57,411 nucleotides of DNA, from positions 1 to 57,411 of the forward strand of contig JAABQG010000019.1 in NCBI GenBank assembly GCA_011391595.1, in the 5' to 3' direction. Below the pieces are notes generated by a model. The model did no database searches, was not told where the DNA came from, and saw only the letters and a program-made list of their open reading frames with translations. Below are positions 47,329 through 57,008 of the stretch, piece by piece (position 1 is the first letter of the stretch; each line of letters begins with the position of its first letter). The translations under genes and the position numbers were made by a program. The stretch is from Hydrogenophaga sp. GTDB taxonomy: Bacteria; Pseudomonadota; Gammaproteobacteria; Burkholderiales; Burkholderiaceae_C.

Positions 47329-48295
47329 TCAGCACCGCCTTGACGGTGGCGACGATCTTCGGCACCTGCGGCAGGGCGGCCTCTTCCATGTGCCTGGCGT
47401 AAGGAATCGGCACTTCCTCGCTGCAGACGCGGGCCACCGGCGCATCGAGGTCGTAGAAGCAGTGTTCCATGAGCCGCGCCATCACTTCTGCCGCCAGGCT
47501 GCCGCTCTTCCAGCTTTCGTCCACGATCACGGCGCGGTGCGTCTTGCGCAGCGATGCAGCGATCGTGTCCATGTCCAGCGGCCGCAGCACGCGCAAGTCG
47601 ATGACTTCGACATCGATGCCCTCGCTGGCAAGTGCTTCGGTCGCCTGCATCGTCTTGGGCAGGCTGCCGCCGTAGGTGATGAGGCTGAGCTGGGTTCCGG
47701 CGCGGCGCACGGCAGCGTGGCTGATGTCGCATTGCCAGTCGTCCGGCAGATCCTCTTCGAGGTTGTAGAGCAGCGCGTGCTCGAAGATCACCACCGGGTC
47801 GGGGTCGGCCAGTGCGGGTGCGAGCATGCCGCGCGCATCGGCCACCGTGGCAGGTGCCAGCACGCGGATGCCGGGCACATGTGCGTACCAGTTTTCCAGG
47901 CTGTGTGAATGCTGGGCGGCGAGTTGCCGGCCTGCGCCGGTGGCCATGCGGACTACCAGCGGCACCGAGAACTGTCCGCCCGACATGTGGCGCAGCGTGG
48001 CGGCGGTGTTGACGATCGGGTCCAGCGCCAGCAGGCTGAAGTTCACCGTCATGATTTCCACAATCGGTCGCATGCCGCCGAGCGCCGCCCCCACGCCCGC
48101 GCCGACAAAGCCCAGCTCGGACAGTGGCGTGTCGCGCACGCGGGCCTCGCCGAACTCCGCCAGCAGGCCCATGGTGACGGCATAGCTGCCACCGTAACGG
48201 CCGACGTCCTCGCCCATGATGAACACGCGGGGGTCAGCCAGCAGGGCCTCGCGGTGCGCGGCGCGCAGGGCTTCGCGGTAGGTGGTTCTGGTCAT
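47321..48295 (-). CDS. 2-oxo acid dehydrogenase E1 subunit beta
   Basis: A transketolase-like subunit of 324 residues that completes the thiamine-diphosphate active site with E1 alpha. Family motifs are [39 protein letters not shown] and [20 protein letters not shown]. It resembles PdhB of pyruvate or acetoin dehydrogenase. Its ATG overlaps the E1-alpha stop by 4 bp (ATGA). Part of the operon acyl-CoA synthetase, E1 alpha, E1 beta, E2, ACP. Confidence 0.93.
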   Translation of the reverse strand: MTRTTYREALRAAHREALLADPRVFIMGEDVGRYGGSYAVTMGLLAEFGEARVRDTPLSELGFVGAGVGAALGGMRPIVEIMTVNFSLLALDPIVNTAATLRHMSGGQFSVPLVVRMATGAGRQLAAQHSHSLENWYAHVPGIRVLAPATVADARGMLAPALADPDPVVIFEHALLYNLEEDLPDDWQCDISHAAVRRAGTQLSLITYGGSLPKTMQATEALASEGIDVEVIDLRVLRPLDMDTIAASLRKTHRAVIVDESWKSGSLAAEVMARLMEHCFYDLDAPVARVCSEEVPIPYARHMEEAALPQVPKIVATVKAVLNV

Positions 48296-49307
48296 GGGGC
48301 GCTCCCGGCCGCCGCGGCAGGTGTGGTCACGTCGCGCAGCAGCTGGTCCACGGGCTCCCAGGTGCCGGCTTCTGCAAACGTCACAGCCACTTCGACTTCA
48401 TCCTGTGCGGCCCGGTCGATGGCCTGCACTTCTGCATCCTGAAGCAGCCCGGCGGCCTTTAGCGCGGCGGTGAAGGTGGCGATCGGATCGTGCTGCTTCC
48501 AGAGCTCGACCTCCGCCTTGTCGCGGTACAGCTCGGCGTCGTACATCGAATGCGCGCGGAAGCGGTAAGTGTGCAGCTCCAGGAAGAGTGGCGACTGCTG
48601 GTTGCGCACTTGGTCCAGCGCCTGCCGTGCGGCGTCGTGCACGGCCAGCACATGCATGCCATTCACTTGCGCGCAGGGCATGTTGTAGCCGGCGGCTTTG
48701 ACGGTCAGTGCGATCTGCGCCTCGCTGCGAGAGAGCGCGGTGCCCATCGCGTACAGGTTGTTCTCGCAGACAAACAGCACTGGCAGCTTCCACAGCGCGG
48801 CCAGGTTCATCGACTCATGGAACGCGCCTTCCGCCACCGCGCCTTCGCCAAAGAAGCAGACCGTGACGCGATCGCGCCATTGGCCCAGCTGATCCGCCAG
48901 TGCCAGCCCTACCGCCAGCGGCAGCCCGCCGCCGACGATCGCGTTGCCGCCGTAAAAATGGCTCGCCCGGTCGAACAGGTGCATGGAGCCGCCGCGTCCG
49001 CGCGAGCAGCCTTCTTGTTTGCCGTACATCTCGGCCATGATGGCGTTCATCGACAGCCCGCGCAGCAACGCATGACCATGCTCCCGGTAAGTCGCGACCA
49101 CGTTGTCTTCGGGGCGCAGGTTCGGCAGCACGCCCGCGGCCACCGCCTCCTCTCCGATGTAGAGGTGCAGGAAGCCGCGGATCTTCGTCTCGCCGTAGAG
49201 CTGCGCGCAGCGCTCCTCGAAGCGCCGGATGCGCAGCATGTCGCGCACACGAGCCAAGCAGAAATCGCGCCCGTGGGTGCGCGGGTCCAGCGCGTCGGTG
49301 GCGGCGC

Positions 49308-49311
<4 letters not shown>
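48292..49311 (-). CDS. 2-oxo acid dehydrogenase E1 subunit alpha
   Basis: A thiamine-diphosphate-binding subunit of 339 residues. The cofactor motif runs from [18 protein letters not shown] to [14 protein letters not shown], with Glu in place of the usual Asp of GDG. Residues before it ([10 protein letters not shown]) are typical of PdhA. It decarboxylates a 2-oxo acid, probably pyruvate, and passes the acyl group to E2. The ATG at 49311 overlaps the acyl-CoA synthetase stop (ATGA). Confidence 0.93.
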
Positions 49312-51071
<1,760 letters not shown>

Positions 51072-51094
51072 GTTTCACTCCTGGAAGCAAAATC

Positions 51095-51100
51095 ATTCTC
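51095..51100 (-). promoter_or_regulatory. Possible -10 element of the acyl-CoA synthetase operon
   Basis: GAGAAT on the minus strand (51100-51095) matches the -10 consensus at four of six bases. Transcription would then start near 51087, about 41 bp from the centre of the FNR-type box, the classical spacing for activation. Confidence 0.45.
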
Positions 51101-51121
51101 AAGCATTCGGGAGTCTGGTGC

Positions 51122-51135
51122 TTGATATTCATCAA
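51122..51135. promoter_or_regulatory. FNR/Anr-type box, perfect consensus
   Basis: TTGAT-ATTC-ATCAA matches the FNR consensus TTGAT-N4-ATCAA at all ten conserved bases. Its centre is 57 bp upstream of the acyl-CoA synthetase start codon, in the gap after cinA. CRP/FNR-family proteins such as FNR, Anr and Dnr share this site, so the sensor may respond to oxygen or nitric oxide. Confidence 0.75.
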
Positions 51136-51204
51136 CGTCGGCCAACATGCCGGCAATGTCGCGCAACCGATACTTCGGGGTCAGCGGGCCGCGGCCGCGC
51201 GCGC

Positions 51205-51699
51205 TCAGGCTGGTTCGGACGGTGCCGCCACGTCGAGCAACTCGACAAGGCGCGTCAGCGCGAGTTGCACGGTCTGCAACCGCACGGCGGCACGGTCGCC
51301 AGCAAAGCGGTGCATTTCAGACGTGCTTGTTTCCGCCACGCACCAGCCAAACCACACCGTGCCGACCGGCTTGTCCAGGCTGCCACCGGTCGGCCCGGCC
51401 ACGCCGGTGACCGCCACACTGACCTGTGCGTGCGAGTGCCGCAGCGCACCGGTGGCCATGGCGCGCGCCACCGCTTCGCTGACCGCGCCATGCGCCTCGA
51501 TCAAGGCGGCGTCCACGCCGAGCATCTCGGTCTTGGCAGCGTTGGAGTAGGTCACGAAGCCGCGCTCGAACCAGTTGCTGGAGCCTGAGAGGTCGGTGCA
51601 GGCGCCAGCGATGAGCCCGCCGGTGCAACTTTCGGCCGAGGCCATCATCCAGCCCTTTTTTTGAAGAATTTCCGCCAGTTCCCAGCGTGAATCGGTCAT
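51205..51699 (-). CDS. pncC: CinA-family nicotinamide-nucleotide amidohydrolase
   Basis: An enzyme of 164 residues that deamidates nicotinamide mononucleotide in pyridine-nucleotide recycling. The family core is complete: ASAESCTGGLIAGACTDLSG, FERGFVTYSNAAKTEMLGV and VSVAVTGVAGPTGGS. Only the C-terminal CinA domain is present, as in many Proteobacteria. The start codon and first six residues (MTDSRW) are supplied by a copy of repeat A, and the leader has only a weak ribosome-binding site (AGCGACTC). It follows pgpA by 31 bp. Confidence 0.92.
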   Translation of the reverse strand: MTDSRWELAEILQKKGWMMASAESCTGGLIAGACTDLSGSSNWFERGFVTYSNAAKTEMLGVDAALIEAHGAVSEAVARAMATGALRHSHAQVSVAVTGVAGPTGGSLDKPVGTVWFGWCVAETSTSEMHRFAGDRAAVRLQTVQLALTRLVELLDVAAPSEPA

Positions 51700-51721
51700 G
51701 AGTCGCTATCAAAAAAGGAAT
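51660..51721 (-). repeat. Repeat A copy 7, carrying the pncC start codon
   Basis: On the minus strand the core is ATAGC (51709-51705), 17 nt containing ATGACCGATTC, then CGCTGG (51687-51682), followed by GAACTGGCGGAAATTC. The ATG within the spacer (51699-51697) is the pncC start codon. The core begins 21 nt after the pgpA stop codon and runs in the direction of both genes. Confidence 0.75.
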
Positions 51722-51730
51722 AAAGCAGGC

Positions 51731-52273
51731 TTACCACGCGCGCCACATCGCGATCACCAGCAGTGTGCAGAATGCCGCCACGAAGTCGTCGAGCAGGATG
51801 CCGAAGCCGCCACGCCAGCCAAAGCCGTGGAAGGCGTTGTCGGCCCAGCGCACCGGGCCGGGCTTGACGGCGTCGAAGAAGCGAAACAGCGCAAATGCCA
51901 CCAGCTGGCCCCAGAAACCGGTGGGCATGACCAGCCACAGCACCAGCCAGAAGGCGACCACCTCGTCCCAGACGATGTTGCCAGGGTCCAGCGTGCGCAG
52001 ATGATCGGCGGTAACGGTGCAGGCCCACCAGCCCACCAGCGTCGCCGCCGCGATCAGCAGGCCGAGTTGCACCGGGGTGAGCCACAGCCCCAGCACCAGC
52101 CATGCGAGCCAGGCCCACAGCGTGCCGGCGGTTCCCGGCGCCACGGGAGACAGGCCAGAGCCGAAGCCCAGTGCGATGGCGTGCGCCGGGTGCGATCGCA
52201 TGAAGCGCGCGCTGGGGCGCTGGGGCGCGGGGGGCGGGGCGGCTGTCGAGGACTGCGACGGCGTATCGGTCAT
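51731..52273 (-). CDS. pgpA: Phosphatidylglycerophosphatase A
   Basis: An inner-membrane enzyme of 180 residues that removes phosphate from phosphatidylglycerophosphate to make phosphatidylglycerol. The core has LGFGSGLSPVAPGTAGTLWA, the acidic DPGNIVWDEVVAFW and RFFDAVKPGPVRWADN. About four membrane spans are visible. The first 25 residues are Pro/Ala-rich. It lies between thiL and pncC in the usual order; thiL ends 21 bp upstream. Confidence 0.94.
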   Translation of the reverse strand: MTDTPSQSSTAAPPPAPQRPSARFMRSHPAHAIALGFGSGLSPVAPGTAGTLWAWLAWLVLGLWLTPVQLGLLIAAATLVGWWACTVTADHLRTLDPGNIVWDEVVAFWLVLWLVMPTGFWGQLVAFALFRFFDAVKPGPVRWADNAFHGFGWRGGFGILLDDFVAAFCTLLVIAMWRAW

Positions 52274-52294
52274 GCCGGCATTATGGTGGCGTGC

Positions 52295-53269
52295 TCAGGC
52301 GAAGTGATCGAACGCGGCGAAGCGCCGGGCAAGCAGTTGGCCGGCGGCATCCACCAGCCGCAGCCCTGGGGCGGCCTCGATCTGGCCGATGCGAGTGACA
52401 GGGGTCTGGGCCTGCACTGCGGCGGCTTTCACCTGGTTGCGGGCATCCGGCGGCGCGGTGAAGACGAGTTCGTAGTCGTCACCGCCCGCCAGCACGCATG
52501 CCAGCGCGGTTTTTGAATCGAATTGGCCATCGCCCATCGTCAAATGGACTTTATTTGCTATCAATTTGATTGCAATCGAGGTGTCGATGCGGGCGCCCAC
52601 CCGGCTGGCCTTCAGGATATGGCCCAGGTCGCCCACCAGCCCGTCGCTGATGTCGGCTGCCGCCGAGGCCACGCCGCGCAGCGCCAGGCCCAGCGCGACG
52701 CGTGGGGTCGGCTGCTCCATGCGCGCGCGCGCGGCGTCGAAGGCCGCCTGCGGCAGCGATCGGGTGCCGCGGAACACCTCCAGCGCCAGTCGGGCGTCGC
52801 CCAGCGTGCCACTGACGTAGACGTCGTCGCCCGCCTTGGCGCCGCTGCGCAGCAGGGCCTGGCCGGGCGGGACTTCACCGAACACCGTGATACAGATGGC
52901 CAGCGGACCGCGCGTGGTGTCGCCGCCGATGAGCTCGCAGTCGTGCGCGTCGGCCAGCGCGAACAGCCCGCGCGAAAACCCGTCCAGCCAGACGTCGTCA
53001 GCACTCGGCAGGGCCAGCGCGAGGTTGAAGGCCAGCGGCTTCGTGCCACAGGCGGCCAGGTCGCTCAGGTTCACCGCCAGCGCCTTGTGGCCGAGCTTGA
53101 ACGGATCGACGGTCGGCAGAAAGTGCCGGCCTTCGATCAGCATGTCGCAGGAAATGGCCAACTGCATGCCGGGCGCAGGGGCCAGCAGGGCGCAGTCGTC
53201 GCCCACGCCGAGGGCCGCACGGCGTGCAGTTCGCGTGAAATAGCGCTCGATCAGTTCGAATTCGCCCAT
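52295..53269 (-). CDS. thiL: Thiamine-monophosphate kinase
   Basis: This 324-residue enzyme phosphorylates thiamine monophosphate to the active diphosphate. The N-terminus FELIERYF and GVGDDCALL, LIEGRHF and KALAVNLSDLAACG match the family. LAGGDDYELVF is the conserved C-terminal loop. Between ARID and this loop, residues about 230-252 (KLIANKVHLTMGDGQFDS) are encoded by a copy of repeat A. The ATG at 53269 has no clear ribosome-binding site and lies 6 bp after the stop of the upstream gene, next to a 12-G tract. Confidence 0.93.
   Translation of the reverse strand: MGEFELIERYFTRTARRAALGVGDDCALLAPAPGMQLAISCDMLIEGRHFLPTVDPFKLGHKALAVNLSDLAACGTKPLAFNLALALPSADDVWLDGFSRGLFALADAHDCELIGGDTTRGPLAICITVFGEVPPGQALLRSGAKAGDDVYVSGTLGDARLALEVFRGTRSLPQAAFDAARARMEQPTPRVALGLALRGVASAAADISDGLVGDLGHILKASRVGARIDTSIAIKLIANKVHLTMGDGQFDSKTALACVLAGGDDYELVFTAPPDARNQVKAAAVQAQTPVTRIGQIEAAPGLRLVDAAGQLLARRFAAFDHFA
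52512..52573 (-). repeat. Repeat A copy 8, inside thiL
   Basis: On the minus strand the core is ATAGC (52561-52557), 17 nt, CGATGG (52539-52534), followed by GCGATGGCCAATTCGATTC. It is in frame and in the sense direction of thiL. TTTGACGATGGG is shared with copy 1. Confidence 0.68.
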
Positions 53270-53275
53270 GGTGCA

Positions 53276-55303
53276 TCAAGGGGGGGGGGGGCCCGGGGCT
53301 CCGGTGGGCGGCTCGCGGGGCGGGAACAGGAACGACGCGGGCGCCTGGCGCACACGCTGCCAGAAGGCCTGGCGGATATGCCGGCGTTCCACGGGCGGGA
53401 CACTGTGCGCGGCCAAGGCCAGGCGGAACGCCAGGAAGAAGCTGACCACCAGGTTCAGCGGGCCGATCACGGCGATGCCGGCGACGGCCCACCAGAATTC
53501 CGGCGTCGCCAGCACGCCCAGCCCCAGGGTATAGGCCGCGGCCGCCATCTGTCCGGTGGACAGCGTGACGTGGCGCACTTCCAGCCCCAGCCCGAAAAAC
53601 CCGGTGAATGCGGGCACCAGGCCGAGCATCAGGCCCAGAGAGATGCTGGCCGCCAGGCCCGAGACATTGGCGCGCAGCCATTTCGACCAGCGGCGCGCGC
53701 GCTCCATGCCGAGCAGGCGGGTGGAGCGCGGGTTCCAGGCGATGGCCGATTCGAGCTGGTACAACACGAACCAGTTTTCGACCCAGCCCGCGATGATGCT
53801 CGAGGCGAACAGCAGTACCCCGGTGAAGGCCGCGTACAGGGCCGTGGGCCCGAGCAGACTCTGGTCGTGCAGCACGTGGTGGGCGTGCTCGATGTCGACC
53901 ATGGTCTCGAATCCGCCCAGCTTGAGCGCCGCGCAGATCAGCAGCACGCCGGGTATCACCAGGCCCAGGTTGCCAATGATCGCGGCGATCTGGGAACGCA
54001 GCAGGTGCGCCACCTCGTCGATGAAGTTGTCGAGCGCATGGGGCGCGCTCATGTCCTTGAGCCGGGCCGCCATGGCCGGGGCTGTGACCGCCGGCTGCTT
54101 GGTGGCGACGGTCCAGTGCAGCAACATCACGATCACGAACGAGACGGCATAGTTCATGCCGAAAGCCAGACCGCCCCAGAACGCGGACAGGCCCAGGCCG
54201 TAGATACCGAACTTGGCCCAGGTGGTGAACGCCAGCACGGCGCCGCCGCCGGCGGCGGTGCCCAGCATGTGGCGGTACTCGGCCGCGTTGCGCGTGATGT
54301 AGTGTTCGCCGCTCTCGGCGCCGCGCTCGGCTACCTTGGCGGCCGTCATGTGCGTGCTGCTGGCGATCAGCGCGCGGATGCTGCGCTTGTCCTGGCCGAC
54401 CTGCGCGAGCTGGGCCAGAAGTCGCGCTGCAGCCTGGGCCGGGTGGTCACTTTGCAGGCAATCCAGCAATTGCCGGATGCGCACCATGCGCTCGCGCAGC
54501 TGGCTGAGGCGAAAGACGATGCCGACCGAGATGCCGTTCTCTTCCAGATGCGCGTAGACCGTGTAGGCCGCATGACGGCAGGCGTCGAGCTGGTCGCGCA
54601 GCGCCTGTGCATTGGCCAGGGCCAGCGGGTCGCGCGCGCCACAGGCCTTGACGGCGGCCTTGAAGGCCTCGAACTGTCCGGGCAGGGCGTGAAAAGGACG
54701 CGAGTGGAAAGGGTGGGCCTGTGACACGTTGTGCGACATGCGCGAGCGGATCTCGGACGAGAAGCCGGCCGCGCTGACCTGGCCGACGCTGTAGGTCAGG
54801 GCGTCCATCAGCACGCCGGGGCCCCAGACGTCGTCGCTGGGCGCCTCGAACAACAGGTGCTGGATGCGGTCCAGCGTTTCGCCGTCCAGCGCCTTGAGCC
54901 AGATCGCATCGCGCGGGTCGGGCAGCAGCAGGTCGAACAGGGTGATCAGGTCATCCGTGTCGGGCGTGACGGGTAGCAGCTTGCGACGCACACGCTCGCC
55001 CAGGGCGCTCATGAAGCCGGTGCGCGGTGCAAATCCAAAGTCCGCCAGCAGGGGGGCCGGATCCACCGTGTCCTTGAACAGCTGCCACCACGCCTGCCAG
55101 CGGGCTTGCCATTCGGGCCGGGCCTGCACGGCGTCGAGCATCAGCCGCAACCGGGCCACGGCGCCGGCCGGGTCATCCCCGGACCCCATGCCGGCCCGCA
55201 CCCAGGCGAGCAGGTTCACCAGCCAGAGATGGCGTTGCGCCCGCGTTGCGCCGGGGTCCAGTCCGTCAAGAAGCCCGGTCAGGTCTGCGGGGCGCTTTGG
55301 CAT
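53276..55303 (-). CDS. Membrane protein of the 'site-specific recombinase' Gcr family
   Basis: A protein of 675 residues. The first 350 are soluble and helical. The last 300 hold about six to eight membrane spans (for example LGLVIPGVLLICAALKLGG and LGLMLGLVPAFTGFFGLGL). It resembles the family labelled site-specific recombinase Gcr (PF10136). No recombinase catalytic motif is visible and the name is probably misleading. Its last four codons are a Pro run (GAPGPPPP) encoded by the 12-G tract at 53280-53291. It starts 12 bp after apaG. Confidence 0.82.
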   Translation of the reverse strand: MPKRPADLTGLLDGLDPGATRAQRHLWLVNLLAWVRAGMGSGDDPAGAVARLRLMLDAVQARPEWQARWQAWWQLFKDTVDPAPLLADFGFAPRTGFMSALGERVRRKLLPVTPDTDDLITLFDLLLPDPRDAIWLKALDGETLDRIQHLLFEAPSDDVWGPGVLMDALTYSVGQVSAAGFSSEIRSRMSHNVSQAHPFHSRPFHALPGQFEAFKAAVKACGARDPLALANAQALRDQLDACRHAAYTVYAHLEENGISVGIVFRLSQLRERMVRIRQLLDCLQSDHPAQAAARLLAQLAQVGQDKRSIRALIASSTHMTAAKVAERGAESGEHYITRNAAEYRHMLGTAAGGGAVLAFTTWAKFGIYGLGLSAFWGGLAFGMNYAVSFVIVMLLHWTVATKQPAVTAPAMAARLKDMSAPHALDNFIDEVAHLLRSQIAAIIGNLGLVIPGVLLICAALKLGGFETMVDIEHAHHVLHDQSLLGPTALYAAFTGVLLFASSIIAGWVENWFVLYQLESAIAWNPRSTRLLGMERARRWSKWLRANVSGLAASISLGLMLGLVPAFTGFFGLGLEVRHVTLSTGQMAAAAYTLGLGVLATPEFWWAVAGIAVIGPLNLVVSFFLAFRLALAAHSVPPVERRHIRQAFWQRVRQAPASFLFPPREPPTGAPGPPPP
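53280..53291. repeat. Run of 12 G at the Gcr-family 3' end
   Basis: Twelve consecutive G on the plus strand encode the terminal Pro residues of the Gcr-family protein on the minus strand. The run lies 10 bp upstream of the thiL start codon. A change of one base would alter the stop codon of the upstream gene and the coupling to thiL. Confidence 0.85.
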
Positions 55304-55315
55304 GTCGGGGAATGT

Positions 55316-55705
55316 CTAATGCAACACGCGGCCGCCGGTCTGGCCGGTGGCGTCGAGCATGAAACGCGGGATCGGTACCTCGAAGGGTTCACCGTCTTCC
55401 TTGACGAAGAAATAGGTGCCTTCCATGCTGCCGGTGGGCGTGCGCAGGCGGCTGCCGCTGGTGTACTCGAAGGCCTCGCCCGGCTTGAGCAGCGGCTGGT
55501 GGCCAACCACGCCCAGGCCGCGAACTTCCTCGCGGTGGCCGTCGGCGTCCAGGATGATCCAGTGCCGGGAGATCAGCTGGGCCGGCTCGTCGCCCTTGTT
55601 GGCGATGGTGATGGTGTAGGCAAAGCCGTAGGCTTCCTCAAGTGGAGATGACTGCTCGGGCAGGTAGCGCGGCTGGACGCGGACTTCGATTTCAGGGGTG
55701 CTCAT
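55316..55705 (-). CDS. apaG: ApaG family protein (Co2+/Mg2+ efflux protein)
   Basis: A 129-residue protein with a fibronectin-like fold. The family segment [20 protein letters not shown] is followed by [20 protein letters not shown] and EGTYFFV. In other bacteria ApaG is linked to diadenosine polyphosphate and metal tolerance, but its biochemistry is unclear. It is divergent from rpe across 71 bp, a common arrangement in this order, and is followed by the Gcr-family gene. Confidence 0.94.
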   Translation of the reverse strand: MSTPEIEVRVQPRYLPEQSSPLEEAYGFAYTITIANKGDEPAQLISRHWIILDADGHREEVRGLGVVGHQPLLKPGEAFEYTSGSRLRTPTGSMEGTYFFVKEDGEPFEVPIPRFMLDATGQTGGRVLH

Positions 55706-55776
55706 GGCGCGATCTTAAGCCGCCGGGGCGGACCCGTGCGGCGCTGAGGACATCGGCTTGCTGCGACAATGATTTC

Positions 55777-56460
55777 ATGAGTACCGCCTACCGCATTGCC
55801 CCCTCGATCCTCGCTGCCGACTTTGCGCGCCTGGGCGAGGAGGTCCGCAGCGTCATCGCTGCCGGCGCCGACTGGGTTCATTTCGACGTGATGGACAACC
55901 ATTACGTGCCCAACCTGACGTTTGGCCCGATGGTCTGCCAGGCGCTGAAGCCGCATGCGAAGCGCCCGGACGGCACTCCGGTGCCGGTGGATGTGCACCT
56001 GATGATTCAGCCCGTCGATGCCCTGGCCGCGGCCTTTGCCGACGCCGGCGCCGACCTGATCAGCTTTCATCCCGAGGCCTCGGGTCATGTGCACCGCAGC
56101 GTGCAGGCGATCAAGGGCAAGGGCTGCCAGGCCGGCCTGGTGTTCAACCCGGCCACGCCGCTGGACGTGCTGGACTGGGTGATCGACGACATCGACCTGA
56201 TCCTGATCATGTCGGTGAACCCGGGTTTTGGCGGCCAGAGCTTCATCGAAGGCGCCTTGCGCAAGATCGAGGCGGCGCGCCGGCGCATCGAGGCCTGCGG
56301 TCGCGACATCCGGCTGGAAGTGGACGGCGGCATCAAGACCGACAACATCCGCCGCGTCGCGGACGCCGGGGCGGACACCTTCGTGGCGGGCAGCGCGATT
56401 TTTGGCAAGCCGGACTACAAGGCCGTCATTGACGCGATGCGCGCCGAGCTGGCGCGCTGA
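55777..56460 (+). CDS. rpe: Ribulose-phosphate 3-epimerase
   Basis: A TIM-barrel enzyme of 227 residues that interconverts ribulose 5-phosphate and xylulose 5-phosphate in the pentose phosphate or Calvin cycle. Conserved metal and substrate regions are [44 protein letters not shown] and LEVDGGIK. I chose the ATG at 55777. It is followed by a DsrE-family gene on the opposite strand and then gph. Confidence 0.97.
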   Translation: MSTAYRIAPSILAADFARLGEEVRSVIAAGADWVHFDVMDNHYVPNLTFGPMVCQALKPHAKRPDGTPVPVDVHLMIQPVDALAAAFADAGADLISFHPEASGHVHRSVQAIKGKGCQAGLVFNPATPLDVLDWVIDDIDLILIMSVNPGFGGQSFIEGALRKIEAARRRIEACGRDIRLEVDGGIKTDNIRRVADAGADTFVAGSAIFGKPDYKAVIDAMRAELAR

Positions 56461-56463
56461 GTC

Positions 56464-56483
56464 CCAAGGCACAAGGGCCTTGG
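56464..56483. terminator. Stem-loop between rpe and the DsrE-family gene
   Basis: CCAAGGC (56464-56470) and GCCTTGG (56477-56483) form a perfect 7-bp stem with a 6-nt loop in the 31-bp convergent gap. It has no T-run but could terminate both genes. Confidence 0.45.
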
Positions 56484-56491
56484 CGCCGACC

Positions 56492-56920
56492 TCAGGGCTT
56501 GATGTAGCCGTTGTGCTCGCGCGTTTGCAGTTGAGCGATGCGCACCACACCGGACGGCGTGAACTCGGCGTCCATGCTGAACTGGTCCTTCTTGAGGTTG
56601 CGGTTCTTCAAGGTGATCTCGCAGACCTCGAAGCGAACGCCGCGGGCCTTCAGCGCGCTGACCAGCGAGGCGTAGTCGATGCTGGGGTTCTTCTTGTCCT
56701 TGGCACCGTCCATCAGGAAGTCCACTCCGTCGGCATGGGTGACGACCACGATCTTGGTCTCCGGTGCCACATCGAGGTGGTTGCGGATGTTGCGCAGCCC
56801 CTTGGTCGCCTGCGCCTCGGCGTTGTCGATGTGATAGACCACCTTGTCCTGCGCCAGGGCGCCGCCGCAGATCAGCAGCGAGCCGAGCACGGCCATGAAA
56901 AAACGGAAAATGCGTTGCAT
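56492..56920 (-). CDS. Exported DsrE-family protein
   Basis: A 142-residue protein with a signal peptide (FRFFMAVLGSLLICGGALA, cleaved near residue 23). The remainder is a DsrE/DsrF-like domain with VVYHIDNAEAQATKGLRNI, VVVTHADGVDFLM and VRFEVCEITLKNR, including one cysteine at the place used by sulfur carriers. I chose the ATG at 56920 (AGGAGACCCTC). It interrupts the rpe-gph pair on the opposite strand. Its role is unknown; periplasmic sulfur handling is a possibility. Confidence 0.85.
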   Translation of the reverse strand: MQRIFRFFMAVLGSLLICGGALAQDKVVYHIDNAEAQATKGLRNIRNHLDVAPETKIVVVTHADGVDFLMDGAKDKKNPSIDYASLVSALKARGVRFEVCEITLKNRNLKKDQFSMDAEFTPSGVVRIAQLQTREHNGYIKP

Positions 56921-57008
56921 GAGGGTCTCCTGGCGGGGAAAGTAATTGAGAGGCGCAGCATACTTCCAAAGAACCCCCCGGTGTACCGGGCAAACCTCCA
57001 TACCTTCG

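Noticed and set aside
53276-55303. A mobile element, because the product is labelled site-specific recombinase
   Set aside because: The protein is mostly membrane segments, has no recombinase catalytic motif, is flanked by housekeeping genes in their normal order, and shows no terminal repeats or target duplications.
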